NCBI RefSeq assembly: GCF_001544975.2
Contig: NZ_FCOG02000028.1
Span: 21,613 to 85,612, forward strand
DNA from: Caballeronia arationis
GTDB taxonomy: Bacteria; Pseudomonadota; Gammaproteobacteria; Burkholderiales; Burkholderiaceae
Direction: 5' to 3'
DNA: 64,000 nt
A program made the translations under genes and the position numbers. How positions within the stretch are numbered: position 1 is the stretch's first letter; each line of letters starts with the position of its first letter. Positions 17,884 to 26,106 of this stretch are shown here, one piece after another. A model generated the notes under the pieces. That model saw only the letters and a list, made by a program, of their open reading frames with translations, made no database searches and was not told where the DNA came from.

Positions 17884-18833
17884 TCCGACCCGCCACCACT
17901 CCCCACGCCACCACCGTTCTATACGCGGTCTCGGAAAACGAAGCCGACGTGGCCGCGCCCGCGCTGCAGGAACCGCTGCCCGAAGTGATCGCCGTGCGGC
18001 CCGGCGTGCTGCGCCGCCTGACGCACCGCTTCTCCGTGCTCGGCCTGATCGGCCTCGTGATCGTCGTGTTCTGGCTCGTCGTCGCGTTCATCGGGCCGCT
18101 CGTCGCGCCGTACAAGGGCGGCGTGCTGACCTCGACGGAAATCTTCGGCACCTACAGCGCCGCCTATCCGCTCGGCACCGATTACCTGGGCCGCGACATG
18201 CTGAGCCGCATTCTCTACGGCACGCGCTATACGGTCGGGCTGGCGCTCGCGGCGGCCGTCCTCGCGAGTTGCATCGGCATCTTCTTCGGGCTGGTTGCGG
18301 CCGTGTCGGGCCGCTGGGTCGACGAGATCCTGAGCCGCCTCTTCGACGCGCTGATCTCGATTCCGAGCAAGGTGCTCGCGCTCGTCGTGATCGCCGCGTT
18401 CGGCTCGTCGATTCCGATGCTCACGATGGTGGCCGCGCTCGCCTACATTCCCGGCGCGTTCCGTATCTCGCGCTCGCTCGCGGTCAACCTGATGACGCTC
18501 GAATACGTGCAGGTGGCGCGGGCGCGCGGCGAAGGGCTGTTCTACATCGCGGGCGTCGAAGTGCTGCCGAACATGATCCACCCGATGCTCGCGGACTTTG
18601 GCCTGCGCTTCGTGTTCATCGTGCTGCTGTTGAGCGGCCTCAGCTTCCTGGGGCTCGGCGTGCAGCCGCCGAACGCCGACTGGGGCTCGCTCGTGCGCGA
18701 GAACATCGGCGGCCTCGCGGAAGGCGCGCCCGCCGTGCTGATGCCGGCCGTGGCGATTGCAACGCTGACCATCGGCGTGAATCTCTTGATCGACAATCTG
18801 CGCCGCAAGAGCGGGCGCGGGGGAGCCGCATGA
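17880..18833 (+). CDS. ABC transporter permease, DppC/OppC type
   Basis: The 317-residue protein has a cytoplasmic N-terminal extension, a first helix at about residues 52-75, the LGTDYLGRDMLSRILYGTR segment that defines DppC/OppC, and an EAA loop (YVQVARARGEGLFYIAGVEV). The C-terminal GLGVQPPNADWG is also diagnostic. It pairs with the preceding permease and overlaps it by ATGA; the ATPase gene overlaps its end in turn. Confidence 0.9.
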   Translation: MIRPATTPHATTVLYAVSENEADVAAPALQEPLPEVIAVRPGVLRRLTHRFSVLGLIGLVIVVFWLVVAFIGPLVAPYKGGVLTSTEIFGTYSAAYPLGTDYLGRDMLSRILYGTRYTVGLALAAAVLASCIGIFFGLVAAVSGRWVDEILSRLFDALISIPSKVLALVVIAAFGSSIPMLTMVAALAYIPGAFRISRSLAVNLMTLEYVQVARARGEGLFYIAGVEVLPNMIHPMLADFGLRFVFIVLLLSGLSFLGLGVQPPNADWGSLVRENIGGLAEGAPAVLMPAVAIATLTIGVNLLIDNLRRKSGRGGAA

Positions 18834-20662
18834 TGAACATGATCGAAGTGAAGGGCCTGCGCGTGACTGGCGGCGTGGCGCCGGACGCGGTCGTCGAGAT
18901 CGTGAAGGGCGTCGATTTCACGGTGAAGAAAGGCGAAGTGCTCGCGCTGATCGGCGAATCGGGTTCGGGCAAGACGACCATCGCGCTGTCGCTGCTCGGC
19001 CATGCACGCTCGGGTTGCTCGATTTCGGGCGGCTCGGTGCGCGTCGGCGAACTCGACGTGCTCTCGCTCGACGAGCGCGGCCGGCGCGCGCTGCGTGCGC
19101 GCACCGTCGCGTATGTGGCGCAGAGCGCCTCTGCCGGCTTCAACCCGGCGCGCACGATCATGGATCAGGTGACCGAGCCCGCGCTCCTGCACAAACTGAC
19201 GACGCCCGCCGCCGCGCGCGAGAAGGCCATCGGCCTGTTTCGCTCGCTCGCGCTGCCGGCGCCGGAGACGATCGGCGCGCGCTATCCGCATCAGGTGTCG
19301 GGCGGGCAATTGCAGCGCCTGATGGCGGCGATGGCCCTGATCACCGATCCGGCCGTCGTCGTGTTCGACGAACCGACGACCGCGCTCGATGTCACCACGC
19401 AGATCGAAGTGCTCGCGGCGTTCAAGAAGGTGATCCGCGAACTCGGCACGACAGCGGTGTATGTGTCGCACGATCTCGCGGTGGTCGCGCAGATGGCGGA
19501 CCGCATCGTCGTGCTGAACGGCGGCACGGTGCGCGAGAATGGCACGACGGCGCAAGTGCTCGATGCCCCCGCCGATGCCTACACGCGTCAGCTGCTGGCG
19601 GCCACGCGCCGTCCCGAGCCCGAAGCCGTGGCGGTGTCGAAGGACACGGTGCCGCCGCTCCTCGAAATCCGCGGGCTGAGTGCGGGCTACGGGCGCATCG
19701 ACAGCAAGGGCGTGCCCGCCGTGCGCGTGCTTGACGACGTCAGCCTGAAGATCGCGCGCGGCAGCACGCTCGGCGTGATCGGCGAATCGGGCTCGGGCAA
19801 GACGACACTTGCGCGCGTGGTCGCGGGTCTCGTCGATCGCGCGCGCGGCGACGTGCTGCTCGATGGCAAGCCGCTGCCCGCGCAGTTGTCGAAACGCACG
19901 CTCGATCAGTACCGGCGCATCCAGATCGTGTTCCAGAACGCCGATACCGCGCTGAACCCGAGCCGCACGATCGCCGACATCCTCGCGCGGCCGATGAACT
20001 TCTATCACGGCCTGCGGGGCAACGCCGCGCAAAAGCGCATGCTCGAACTGCTCGATCTGGTCAAGCTGCCCGCATCGATTGCGAAGCGTCAGCCGGGCGG
20101 CCTGTCGGGCGGACAGAAGCAGCGCGTGAATCTCGCACGCGCGCTCGCCGCCGATCCGGCGCTCATCCTTTGCGACGAGGTGACGTCGGCGCTCGATACG
20201 GTCGTCGGCGCGGCGATCCTCGAACTGCTCGCCGAATTGCGCCGCGAGCTGGGCGTGTCGTACATGTTCATCAGCCACGACATCTCGACGGTGCGCGCGA
20301 TCTGCGACGAAGTCATCGTGCTCTATGCCGGCCAGCGTGTGGAAGCGGGCCAGCGCGACGTGCTCGCCGCGCCGCCGTATCACCCGTACACGGGGCTGCT
20401 CGTCGATTCGGTGCCCGCGCTGCAGCCGGGCTGGCTCGACGCGCGCCGCGAGATCGCGGGCGCCGTGCTCCCGCCGATGGGCGCAAGCAGCGGTCTCGGC
20501 GAACTGTGCAGTTTCCGCGCGCGCTGTCCGGTGCGCATCGACGGCAAGTGCAACGTCACGCCGCCATCGATGAAGAAGCTGCCTTCGGGCGCAGAGATCC
20601 TGTGCCATCACTCCGGCGCGGAACTGAACCGCATGCAGACAGCCGATCCGGTGGCCGCATGA
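18830..20662 (+). CDS. Fused double ABC ATPase (DppD-DppF type)
   Basis: This 610-residue protein contains two complete nucleotide-binding domains in tandem. Domain 1 (about 1-260) has GESGSGKTT, the signature VSGGQLQRLM and Walker B VVVFDEPTTALD. Domain 2 (about 275-520) has GESGSGKTT, LSGGQKQRVNLARAL and LILCDEVTSALD. The C-terminus carries a cysteine-containing oligopeptide-family extension (CSFRARCPVRIDGKCN) seen in DppF/OppD proteins. One chain thus replaces the usual DppD and DppF pair. In domain 2 the Walker B glutamate is kept. It starts at ATGATG overlapping the permease stop. Confidence 0.9.
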   Translation: MMNMIEVKGLRVTGGVAPDAVVEIVKGVDFTVKKGEVLALIGESGSGKTTIALSLLGHARSGCSISGGSVRVGELDVLSLDERGRRALRARTVAYVAQSASAGFNPARTIMDQVTEPALLHKLTTPAAAREKAIGLFRSLALPAPETIGARYPHQVSGGQLQRLMAAMALITDPAVVVFDEPTTALDVTTQIEVLAAFKKVIRELGTTAVYVSHDLAVVAQMADRIVVLNGGTVRENGTTAQVLDAPADAYTRQLLAATRRPEPEAVAVSKDTVPPLLEIRGLSAGYGRIDSKGVPAVRVLDDVSLKIARGSTLGVIGESGSGKTTLARVVAGLVDRARGDVLLDGKPLPAQLSKRTLDQYRRIQIVFQNADTALNPSRTIADILARPMNFYHGLRGNAAQKRMLELLDLVKLPASIAKRQPGGLSGGQKQRVNLARALAADPALILCDEVTSALDTVVGAAILELLAELRRELGVSYMFISHDISTVRAICDEVIVLYAGQRVEAGQRDVLAAPPYHPYTGLLVDSVPALQPGWLDARREIAGAVLPPMGASSGLGELCSFRARCPVRIDGKCNVTPPSMKKLPSGAEILCHHSGAELNRMQTADPVAA

Positions 20663-20973
20663 GCGGACGCTTCGTGCGGGTAGCGGAACAGGGCCGCAAG
20701 ACCTTTGCGATCCAGATCGATGGCGTGATGGCGCAGGCCGCCGAGGGCGACACGCTGATGGTCGCGCTCCTCACCGCGCAGGACGCCTTGCGTGATTCCG
20801 AATTCGGCGATGGCCGCCGGGCCGGCTTTTGCCTGATGGGCGCGTGCCAGGACTGCTGGGTGTGGACGGCCGACGGCAGCCGCATGCGTGCCTGCACGAC
20901 GCCGGCCGCGCCCGGCATGTCGATCGTGACGCGGCTTTCTGCTGCCGGGGAGGGTGTATGGCCGCGCGGGTAG
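20659..20973 (+). CDS. Small [2Fe-2S] subunit, HcnA/OoxX/LhpE-like
   Basis: The 104-residue protein has one ferredoxin-type cluster motif, GFCLMGACQDCW with a fourth cysteine in MRACTTP (C-X4-C-X2-C-Xn-C). This is the layout of the small subunit of HCN synthase, opine oxidase and D-hydroxyproline dehydrogenase. It would carry electrons between the two flavin subunits. It overlaps the ATPase stop (ATGA) and the next gene by 16 bp, so all four genes are translationally coupled. Confidence 0.85.
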   Translation: MSGRFVRVAEQGRKTFAIQIDGVMAQAAEGDTLMVALLTAQDALRDSEFGDGRRAGFCLMGACQDCWVWTADGSRMRACTTPAAPGMSIVTRLSAAGEGVWPRG

Positions 20974-22340
20974 TCGTGATCGGGGCGGGGCCCGCGGGCG
21001 TGCGCGCGGCCCAGGCGCTCGTGGAGGCGGGGCTGACGCCGGTCGTCATCGACGAAGGGCGGCGTGACGGCGGGCAGATCTATCGACGGCAGCCGGACGG
21101 CTTCTCGCGTTCGTACGAAACGCTCTACGGCACGGAAGCCGGGCGCGCTGCGGCGTTGCATCGCGACTTCGACGCGCTCAAAGGCCGCATCGACTATCGG
21201 GCGGATACGCTCGTCTGGAACATTGGCGCGAAGCACTTGCATCTCGTCAGCGGCACGCAGTACAGCGAACTCGCCTTCGATGCGCTGATCGTCTGCAGCG
21301 GCGCGACCGACCGCCTGATGCCCGTGCCCGGCTGGCACCTCGCCGGCACCTATAGCCTCGGCGGCGCGCAGGTCGCGCTGAAGTCGCAGGGCTGCGCGAT
21401 CGGGAAGCGTGTCGTGATGATGGGCAGCGGTCCGTTGCTGTACCTCGTCGCCGCACAGTACGTGAAGGCGGGCGCGACGGTCGCGGCGGTCCTCGATACT
21501 TCTACCGCGATGCAACGTCTGCGCGCGTTGCCGCAGTTGCTCGCAATTCCTGCCGCCTTGAAGAAGGGCATCGCGCTGATCGGCGTATTGAAGCGCTCGC
21601 GCGTGCCGGTCCACCGCGGTGTGACGCCGGTGCGCATCGACGGGACGACGGAACATGGTGTCGCGGGCGTGCAGGTTGCGCTCGCCAACGGCTCGAAGCT
21701 CGACATTGCGTGCGACGCCGTCGCGCTCGGTTATCACCTGCGTCCCGAAACGCAGCTCGCGGATCTCGCTGGCTGCGAGTTCACTTTCGACGACGCCGCG
21801 CAGCAGTGGCTGCCGCAGATCGACGAAGACGGCCGGAGCAGCGTGAAGGGCGTGTATCTCGCAGGCGACGGCGCACGCGTGCGCGGCGCCGATGCGGCCG
21901 AACGCTCCGGCCGTCTGGCGGCGCTGTCCGCGCTTGCCGACCTCGGCATCCGGGCCGCAAGCCCCGCAACCTTGCGCGCCGACCTCGCGCGCTTCACGCG
22001 CTTCGCCGCCGGCTTGCGCGCAGCGTTTCCGTGGCCTGCGCGCTTCGCGGCGAGCCTGCCGGACGACACCATGGTGTGCCGCTGCGAAGCGATCACGGCC
22101 GGAGAACTGAGGCGCGTCGTGCGCGAGACGGGCGCTGCCGAAGCAAATCGCGCGAAGGCGTTCTCGCGCGTCGGCATGGGACGCTGCCAAGGGCGTTTCT
22201 GCGCCCACGCCGGCGCCGAAGTGATCGCGGCGGAGGCGCGTGTGCCATTGTCGTCGGTCGGTCGCTTGCGCGGACAGGCGCCCGTCAAGCCGATGCCGGT
22301 GGCCATCGAGGAGCAGGCAACGGAGGAGAGCACGCAATGA
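20958..22340 (+). CDS. FAD/NAD(P)-binding subunit of a three-component opine/amino-acid dehydrogenase (HcnB-like)
   Basis: The 460-residue protein has an N-terminal FAD motif VVIGAGPAGVRAAQALVEAG and a second dinucleotide motif MMGSGPLLYLVAAQYVKAG near residue 155. Its C-terminal domain has MVCRCEAITAGEL and later GMGRCQGRFC, the four-cysteine BFD-like cluster-binding motif of HcnB, OoxA and LhpF-type subunits. It accepts electrons from the catalytic subunit. AGGG stands before ATG 20958, inside the end of the ferredoxin gene. Confidence 0.85.
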   Translation: MAARVVVIGAGPAGVRAAQALVEAGLTPVVIDEGRRDGGQIYRRQPDGFSRSYETLYGTEAGRAAALHRDFDALKGRIDYRADTLVWNIGAKHLHLVSGTQYSELAFDALIVCSGATDRLMPVPGWHLAGTYSLGGAQVALKSQGCAIGKRVVMMGSGPLLYLVAAQYVKAGATVAAVLDTSTAMQRLRALPQLLAIPAALKKGIALIGVLKRSRVPVHRGVTPVRIDGTTEHGVAGVQVALANGSKLDIACDAVALGYHLRPETQLADLAGCEFTFDDAAQQWLPQIDEDGRSSVKGVYLAGDGARVRGADAAERSGRLAALSALADLGIRAASPATLRADLARFTRFAAGLRAAFPWPARFAASLPDDTMVCRCEAITAGELRRVVRETGAAEANRAKAFSRVGMGRCQGRFCAHAGAEVIAAEARVPLSSVGRLRGQAPVKPMPVAIEEQATEESTQ

Positions 22341-23488
22341 GCGAGCAGGCCGATGTGATCGTGATCGGCGGCGGCATCATGGGAGCGTCGACGGCGTTCT
22401 TCCTGAGGCGCCGCAAGCGTTCCGTGATCCTGCTCGAGCGCGGCCTGACGGGTCAGCAGGCGAGCGGCGTCAACTTCGGCGGCATTCGCCGGCAGGGACG
22501 CGCGCTGCCGCAACTCGCGATGGCAAATCGCGCGCTCGATACGTGGCGGCGCTCGAAGGAACTGTTGAAAGAAAACGTCGAGTTCCTCGCGTCGAGCCAT
22601 ACGCGCGTCTGCTATCACGCCCACGACGCCGAATACTTCGATCGCTACGCCGCCGACGCCCGCGCCTATGGCCTCGACCTCGAAGTGCTGCATGGCGCCG
22701 CGATGTTCGAGCGTTTTCCGTTTCTCGGACGCGAGGTGCTGGCCGCATCGATCTCGCCGCTCGACGGCCACGCGAACCCGCGCCTTGCCGCGCCAGCGTT
22801 CGCGCGCGCGGCCGCGCGGCTCGGTGCGCGCATCGTCGAGAATACGGAGATCGTGCGCGTGGAGAAGGAGGGTGGCGGCTTTCGCGTCGAGAGTTCGGCG
22901 GGCGACGTCTATCGCGCGGCGCAGCTCGTGATCTGCGCGGGCGCGTGGGCGAGCGCGCTTACGCGGCAGTTCGGCGAGCCGGTGCCACTCGTCGCGCGCG
23001 GGCCGCAGATGGCGGTTACCGAGCCGGTGCCGTACGTGTTCAGGTCGTCGATGGGCGTGTACACGTCGGTGAAGGCGGAGAGCATCTATTTCCGGCAGAT
23101 TCCGCGCGGCAACATCATCCTGGGCGGCGGGCCGCCCGGTCCCGCCGATGCCGCCACGCGCCGCGCGTCGGTGCTGCCGCACAACACGGTGGGCCAGCTT
23201 GCGCAGTTGCGCCGCCTCGTGCCCGCGATGGCGCCGCTCAACGTGATCCGCGTGTGGAGCGGTGTTGAGAGCTATCTGCCGGACTCGGAGCCAGTGATCG
23301 GTCCCAGTTCGAAGGTCGACGGCCTGTTCTATGCGTTCGGCTTCAGCGGTTCGGGCTTTCAGATCGGGCCGGGCGTGGGCGAGACGCTGGCCGAACTCGT
23401 CGATACCGGTGCGACGCCGATCCCGCTCGATTCGTTTTCCATCCGGCGTTTTGCCGTCGCGCCGTCTACTCCGGTGCTTTCGACATGA
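22337..23488 (+). CDS. Catalytic FAD oxidoreductase subunit (HcnC/OoxB-like, DAO fold)
   Basis: The 383-residue protein opens with VIVIGGGIMGASTAFFLRRR, has FGGIRRQGRALPQ in the FAD contact region and ends with FYAFGFSGSGFQIGPGVGE, which closes over the flavin. It belongs with glycine oxidase, HcnC, OoxB and D-hydroxyproline dehydrogenase. It would oxidise a C-N bond of an imported amino acid or opine. GGAGAG precedes ATG 22337; the start overlaps the previous stop. The presence of an upstream importer and aldehyde dehydrogenase argues for catabolism, not cyanide production. Confidence 0.85.
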   Translation: MSEQADVIVIGGGIMGASTAFFLRRRKRSVILLERGLTGQQASGVNFGGIRRQGRALPQLAMANRALDTWRRSKELLKENVEFLASSHTRVCYHAHDAEYFDRYAADARAYGLDLEVLHGAAMFERFPFLGREVLAASISPLDGHANPRLAAPAFARAAARLGARIVENTEIVRVEKEGGGFRVESSAGDVYRAAQLVICAGAWASALTRQFGEPVPLVARGPQMAVTEPVPYVFRSSMGVYTSVKAESIYFRQIPRGNIILGGGPPGPADAATRRASVLPHNTVGQLAQLRRLVPAMAPLNVIRVWSGVESYLPDSEPVIGPSSKVDGLFYAFGFSGSGFQIGPGVGETLAELVDTGATPIPLDSFSIRRFAVAPSTPVLST

Positions 23489-23820
23489 TTCCCACCAAGA
23501 CAGCGGCACCGCTCGACGATGTCCTCGCGTTCATCGAAGCGCATTTCGACGAGCCGGTGCGGCTTGCGCAGCTTGCAGAGCTTTCGGCGCTTTCGGTATC
23601 GCGGTTTGCGACCGTGTTCCGGCAGCAGATTGGGTTGTCGCCGTATCGGTATCTGTGCGGCGTGCGGATCCGGCGCGCGCAGACGCTCTTGCTCGCAGGC
23701 GTGCCGGGGTCGGTGGTCGCGGCCGAGGTCGGGTTCTTCGACCAGAGTCATTTCGCAAGGCACTTCAAGCGGTTTTGCGGGATGACGCCGAGTTCGTTCT
23801 TGCAGAGCGCGGGGCGGTAG
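23485..23820 (+). CDS. Short AraC-family regulator, DNA-binding domain only
   Basis: The 111-residue protein is only the double helix-turn-helix of the AraC family: first helix pair around VRLAQLAELSALSVSRFATVF, second around VAAEVGFFDQSHFARHFKRF and the closing GMTPSSF. No ligand domain is present, so it resembles SoxS or MarA in size and would be controlled by its own amount or by a partner. Its ATG overlaps the stop of the oxidoreductase gene (ATGA), so it is made with the operon, suggesting autogenous control. The foldback repeat begins 40 bp later. Confidence 0.85.
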   Translation: MIPTKTAAPLDDVLAFIEAHFDEPVRLAQLAELSALSVSRFATVFRQQIGLSPYRYLCGVRIRRAQTLLLAGVPGSVVAAEVGFFDQSHFARHFKRFCGMTPSSFLQSAGR

Positions 23821-23859
23821 GGCTGGGGCGAGCCGCGGTCGCACCGTTTGATTTTGACG

Positions 23860-23943
23860 TGCTTCTATGGAACTTGTATTTTTATTGGTCTATTAGCTCT
23901 GCCCCTGTGCGGGGCGGCAGTCACTTTCTTTGCTGCTGCAAAG
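23860..23943. repeat. Foldback repeat copy 2, left fragment split off by the island
   Basis: This stretch carries GCTTCTATGGAACTTG, GGTCTATTAGCTCTGCCCC and the first half of the CTTTCTTTGC hairpin, that is the outer left arm of the repeat seen at 8763-9427. It ends abruptly at CTGCAAAG, exactly where the element's interior should follow. The missing remainder lies at 34391-34950 on the far side of the island and itself lacks this arm. Together, the 84 bp here and about 540 bp there rebuild a copy of the same length as copy 1. Confidence 0.9.
23923..23943. other. Putative attL core
   Basis: A 21-bp sequence starting ACTTTCTTTG and ending TGCTGCAAAG is repeated, minus one G, at 34391-34410. 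The two direct copies bound the island. The core is palindromic (CTTTCTTT and AAAGAAAG arms around GCTGCTGC in the intact site), as expected for a tyrosine recombinase crossover site. Here the right arm is replaced by island sequence CGAGG. Confidence 0.8.
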
Positions 23944-23999
23944 CGAGGAATCGACCGTAAAACCTTATCAGGCGGGGTTTTCACGGAAAAATACCCTCT

Positions 24000-24022
24000 T
24001 TCACCCCCATTTCTACCCCCCT
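24000..24022. repeat. End-proximal direct repeat of the island, left copy
   Basis: The sequence TTTCACCCCC-ATTTCTACCCCCCT here is matched in the same orientation by CTTCACCCCCC-TTTCTACCCCCCT at 34224-34247, just upstream of the integrase start. The copies lie about 60 bp inside attL and about 145 bp inside attR. Paired sites of this kind next to a P4-type integrase gene are good candidates for integrase or excisionase arm sites. Confidence 0.6.
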
Positions 24023-24097
24023 GATGAACTTGTTGGGAATATGCGAAAAACCCGCTGCCCGAAAATTCCGAAAATGTACGCGAGAGTGCGCGCGCAG

Positions 24098-24604
24098 TCA
24101 TTTTGAGCATCCTCGCGGCAGGACTGTGTCCCGGACGCTAGCGCCACGCGAATAAAGCAGCTTCCCTTGCCCATTCCTCGCATCCGTATTCATGTCGATA
24201 GCGGTTTCTTCGCCATTGTGAACCCACGTCATCATAACGCCGTTCATATTCCCGCCGACCGGCCAAGGATAGTGGTAGACCTTTATCACGGGCTGTCCGT
24301 ACTGCCGTAGAAATCGTGCGAGAGTAGCGGTGTAATCTGCATCGAAGTCAATTATCCGCAAGTAAGACGTTACGCCCCGCGACGGGCATACGACAAAGGT
24401 TCCGTCTACGGACGGTCCGATTCGATTCAAGAAACGATAGGTATGGTCCGATTCATCGCCTGACATGATTAGGCCACGTCTCTCCGCGATTGCACGCAAC
24501 TCGCTCAAGGACATCCCTGAACGAATTCCATCAACATCAAATGAATAACTAGGCCCCGAAAGAAAGGAAAGCGAAACCGCGCATACTGCGAACGCTGCTC
24601 TCAT
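24098..24604 (-). CDS. Secreted hypothetical protein, island cargo
   Basis: From ATG 24604 the product has 168 residues. It begins with a signal peptide (MRAAFAVCAVSLSFLSGPSYS) and the mature part contains two cysteines (FVVCPSRG and the final RGCSK) that could form a disulfide. The start is chosen because AGGTGA lies five bases upstream; the frame is open for 15 more codons. Residues 25-45 (GIRSGMSLSELRAIAERRG) look like the short helix-turn repeats of BamE/SmpA-type or related periplasmic proteins, without a firm match. It is the last island gene before attL and is AT-richer than the chromosome. Confidence 0.7.
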   Translation of the reverse strand: MRAAFAVCAVSLSFLSGPSYSFDVDGIRSGMSLSELRAIAERRGLIMSGDESDHTYRFLNRIGPSVDGTFVVCPSRGVTSYLRIIDFDADYTATLARFLRQYGQPVIKVYHYPWPVGGNMNGVMMTWVHNGEETAIDMNTDARNGQGKLLYSRGASVRDTVLPRGCSK

Positions 24605-24927
24605 CTTGTCACCTTGGAGAATTCGATTCGCGTACGTTGCGTCCGCCACGCGCGCGTCGCGAAATTATTCCATTCCAACTTTCCGCAAGAATCTTTCAGC
24701 AGGTGCCTGGTTGAGCCAATCCGCGCCGGGTCGGGGTAGCGGGCGAAGCGGGAATGGCCCGACAAGGGTCCACTCGGCGAACTAGAAACCGCTCGTGAAG
24801 GTGGGTGCAGATGGTAGGGCCACCGCACCCTTCCAGCGGCTTCTGCGCGAGGTTTTGTGCACGACTGTTCGTGGCATGGCTCGCAGCCGACCCAGAGCGG
24901 AAGTTGTTCAGTTGAAATAGCAGACAT
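24601..24927 (-). CDS. Possible small protein upstream of the secreted cargo gene
   Basis: A 108-codon frame whose TGA overlaps the next ATG (ATGA) and which has AGGGG eight bases before its own ATG. Those two signals favour translation. Against it, the composition (many Pro, Ser, Arg, irregular order) resembles non-coding sequence and no domain is recognised. It otherwise fills the 310-bp gap between two cargo genes, which would be empty without it. Confidence 0.3.
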   Translation of the reverse strand: MSAISTEQLPLWVGCEPCHEQSCTKPRAEAAGRVRWPYHLHPPSRAVSSSPSGPLSGHSRFARYPDPARIGSTRHLLKDSCGKLEWNNFATRAWRTQRTRIEFSKVTR

Positions 24928-24962
24928 TCAACATCCCCTAGAAGGAAAGGTTGAGCATCGAT

Positions 24963-25493
24963 CTATTGAATGTGGTTGTCAGCAAAGAATCTCTCCCAAA
25001 CACCAATGACCTCCGAAACAAGATCTTCTGCTGCGATTTTGGAGCCATCTTTCATTTGGATCTTCAGCCGCCAAGGTGGTTGTGATGTAGGTGCAATTCC
25101 TTGTTCGCCCGCCTGTTCCGATACCTCCGCTATATGGAGCCGGCTGGTTTGCGCGGTAGGTGAAATATTGACGTTGGCAACTATGGGAGGATGCTCCCGA
25201 TACGGACCGCGCTCCAAGGTAAGGATCAAGTGCTTACTGGCGTTGCAGAGATCGCGACATGCCCCGAGCGAATCCGAACCATTGAGTAGGGCGGTAACTG
25301 TTCCCTTCAACTCAGGGCGAAATGCCTTGACCCAGTCCAGAAGATGGTAGGCACTGATTGCAAAATTGAACAGCGAGTCGCGAACCGCCGATTGATCGCA
25401 AATGCTCAGCGCTTGAGTTAAGGCCTCGCCGTCGCGCCTCGCCTTGTCGAGCAGCTCTACGGGACTGCCGTAGATAGCACTAAGAAGTTTCAT
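24963..25493 (-). CDS. Hypothetical soluble protein, island cargo
   Basis: The 176-residue product is all-helical in its first 120 residues, with a core FAISAYHLLDWVKAF, then CRDLCNASKHLIL. The histidine and the ASKH turn look like a conserved pocket. I associate this arrangement with a family of uncharacterised proteins common in accessory DNA, but cannot name a function. The C-terminal third is a probable beta region with MKDGSKIAAEDL. GC content is clearly below the flanking chromosome, a sign of separate origin. Regulation or defence roles are possible but not shown. Confidence 0.65.
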   Translation of the reverse strand: MKLLSAIYGSPVELLDKARRDGEALTQALSICDQSAVRDSLFNFAISAYHLLDWVKAFRPELKGTVTALLNGSDSLGACRDLCNASKHLILTLERGPYREHPPIVANVNISPTAQTSRLHIAEVSEQAGEQGIAPTSQPPWRLKIQMKDGSKIAAEDLVSEVIGVWERFFADNHIQ

Positions 25494-25587
25494 GTCGACC
25501 CCAATGTAGGTTCACGTGGCAGGCATGTTGTTGCCGGAATTGACCGGCGCTGGAATAGGCTCATTATTTTGAATCACATTTCTCTGC

Positions 25588-26052
25588 TTAGAACGGCAGC
25601 CAATCAAGCTGCGAACATCGCCTCACCCTCTGCATCGTGTCCGTGGTGCATGCGTTCATGCATTGCATAGGATTGGGCTTGTTCTGACATGTCGCCATGC
25701 ATTGGGTTGCTTCCGTCAAAGCTCGCTGCGAATCGTCCTTCCCTTGAGCCATAGCGGCAAGCAATGCTGTTGAATCAAGATAGGGCATGCGAGGCACGAG
25801 ATAGCGCTGTAATCGGGCAAGGTTTTGCTGCGCGTCAGCGGCGAGCTTTTTTATCGCCTGATCAACCTGGGAATTAGAAGGCGGTTCTGTCATTGCGTTC
25901 TGGTAGATATCGACCTGGTTTCTCACGATCGGCACGCAATACGCCGCCCGAAGATCGACATCGTTCGGCGGCTGCAGTTGTTGCTGCGCGAAGCCATGAA
26001 TGGGTATCTGGGCGAAGAGGAGAACCGCGAGCTTTTTCTTTAGAGATTTCAT
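25588..26052 (-). CDS. Exported cysteine-containing hypothetical protein, island cargo
   Basis: The 154-residue product has a signal peptide (KKKLAVLLFAQIPIHGFAQ, cleavage near residue 22). The mature chain has one cysteine near its start (AAYCVPIV) and five more clustered at the C-terminus (QCMATCQNKPNPMQCMNAC and RRCSQLDW), suggesting a disulfide-stabilised helical hairpin. It follows the island's internal terminator, so it needs its own promoter. Function unknown. Confidence 0.7.
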   Translation of the reverse strand: MKSLKKKLAVLLFAQIPIHGFAQQQLQPPNDVDLRAAYCVPIVRNQVDIYQNAMTEPPSNSQVDQAIKKLAADAQQNLARLQRYLVPRMPYLDSTALLAAMAQGKDDSQRALTEATQCMATCQNKPNPMQCMNACTTDTMQRVRRCSQLDWLPF

Positions 26053-26063
26053 TCTTACTCTTC

Positions 26064-26103
26064 AAAAAAAGGCGAGTGTCCCTGTTAGAGCACACCCGCC
26101 TTT
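26064..26103 (-). terminator. Strong intrinsic terminator ending the satellite operon
   Basis: Read leftward, AAAGGCGGGTGT pairs with ACACTCGCCTTT around a loop (one mismatch), followed by a run of seven T. It starts 3 bp after the stop of the last small phage-type gene. It separates the compact satellite operon from the AT-richer cargo genes to its left. Confidence 0.85.
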
Positions 26104-26106
26104 GCG

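Noticed and set aside
20659..23488. True hydrogen cyanide synthase genes hcnABC
   Set aside because: The architecture fits, but coupling to an importer and aldehyde dehydrogenase fits catabolism, and opine oxidase and hydroxyproline dehydrogenase share the same layout.
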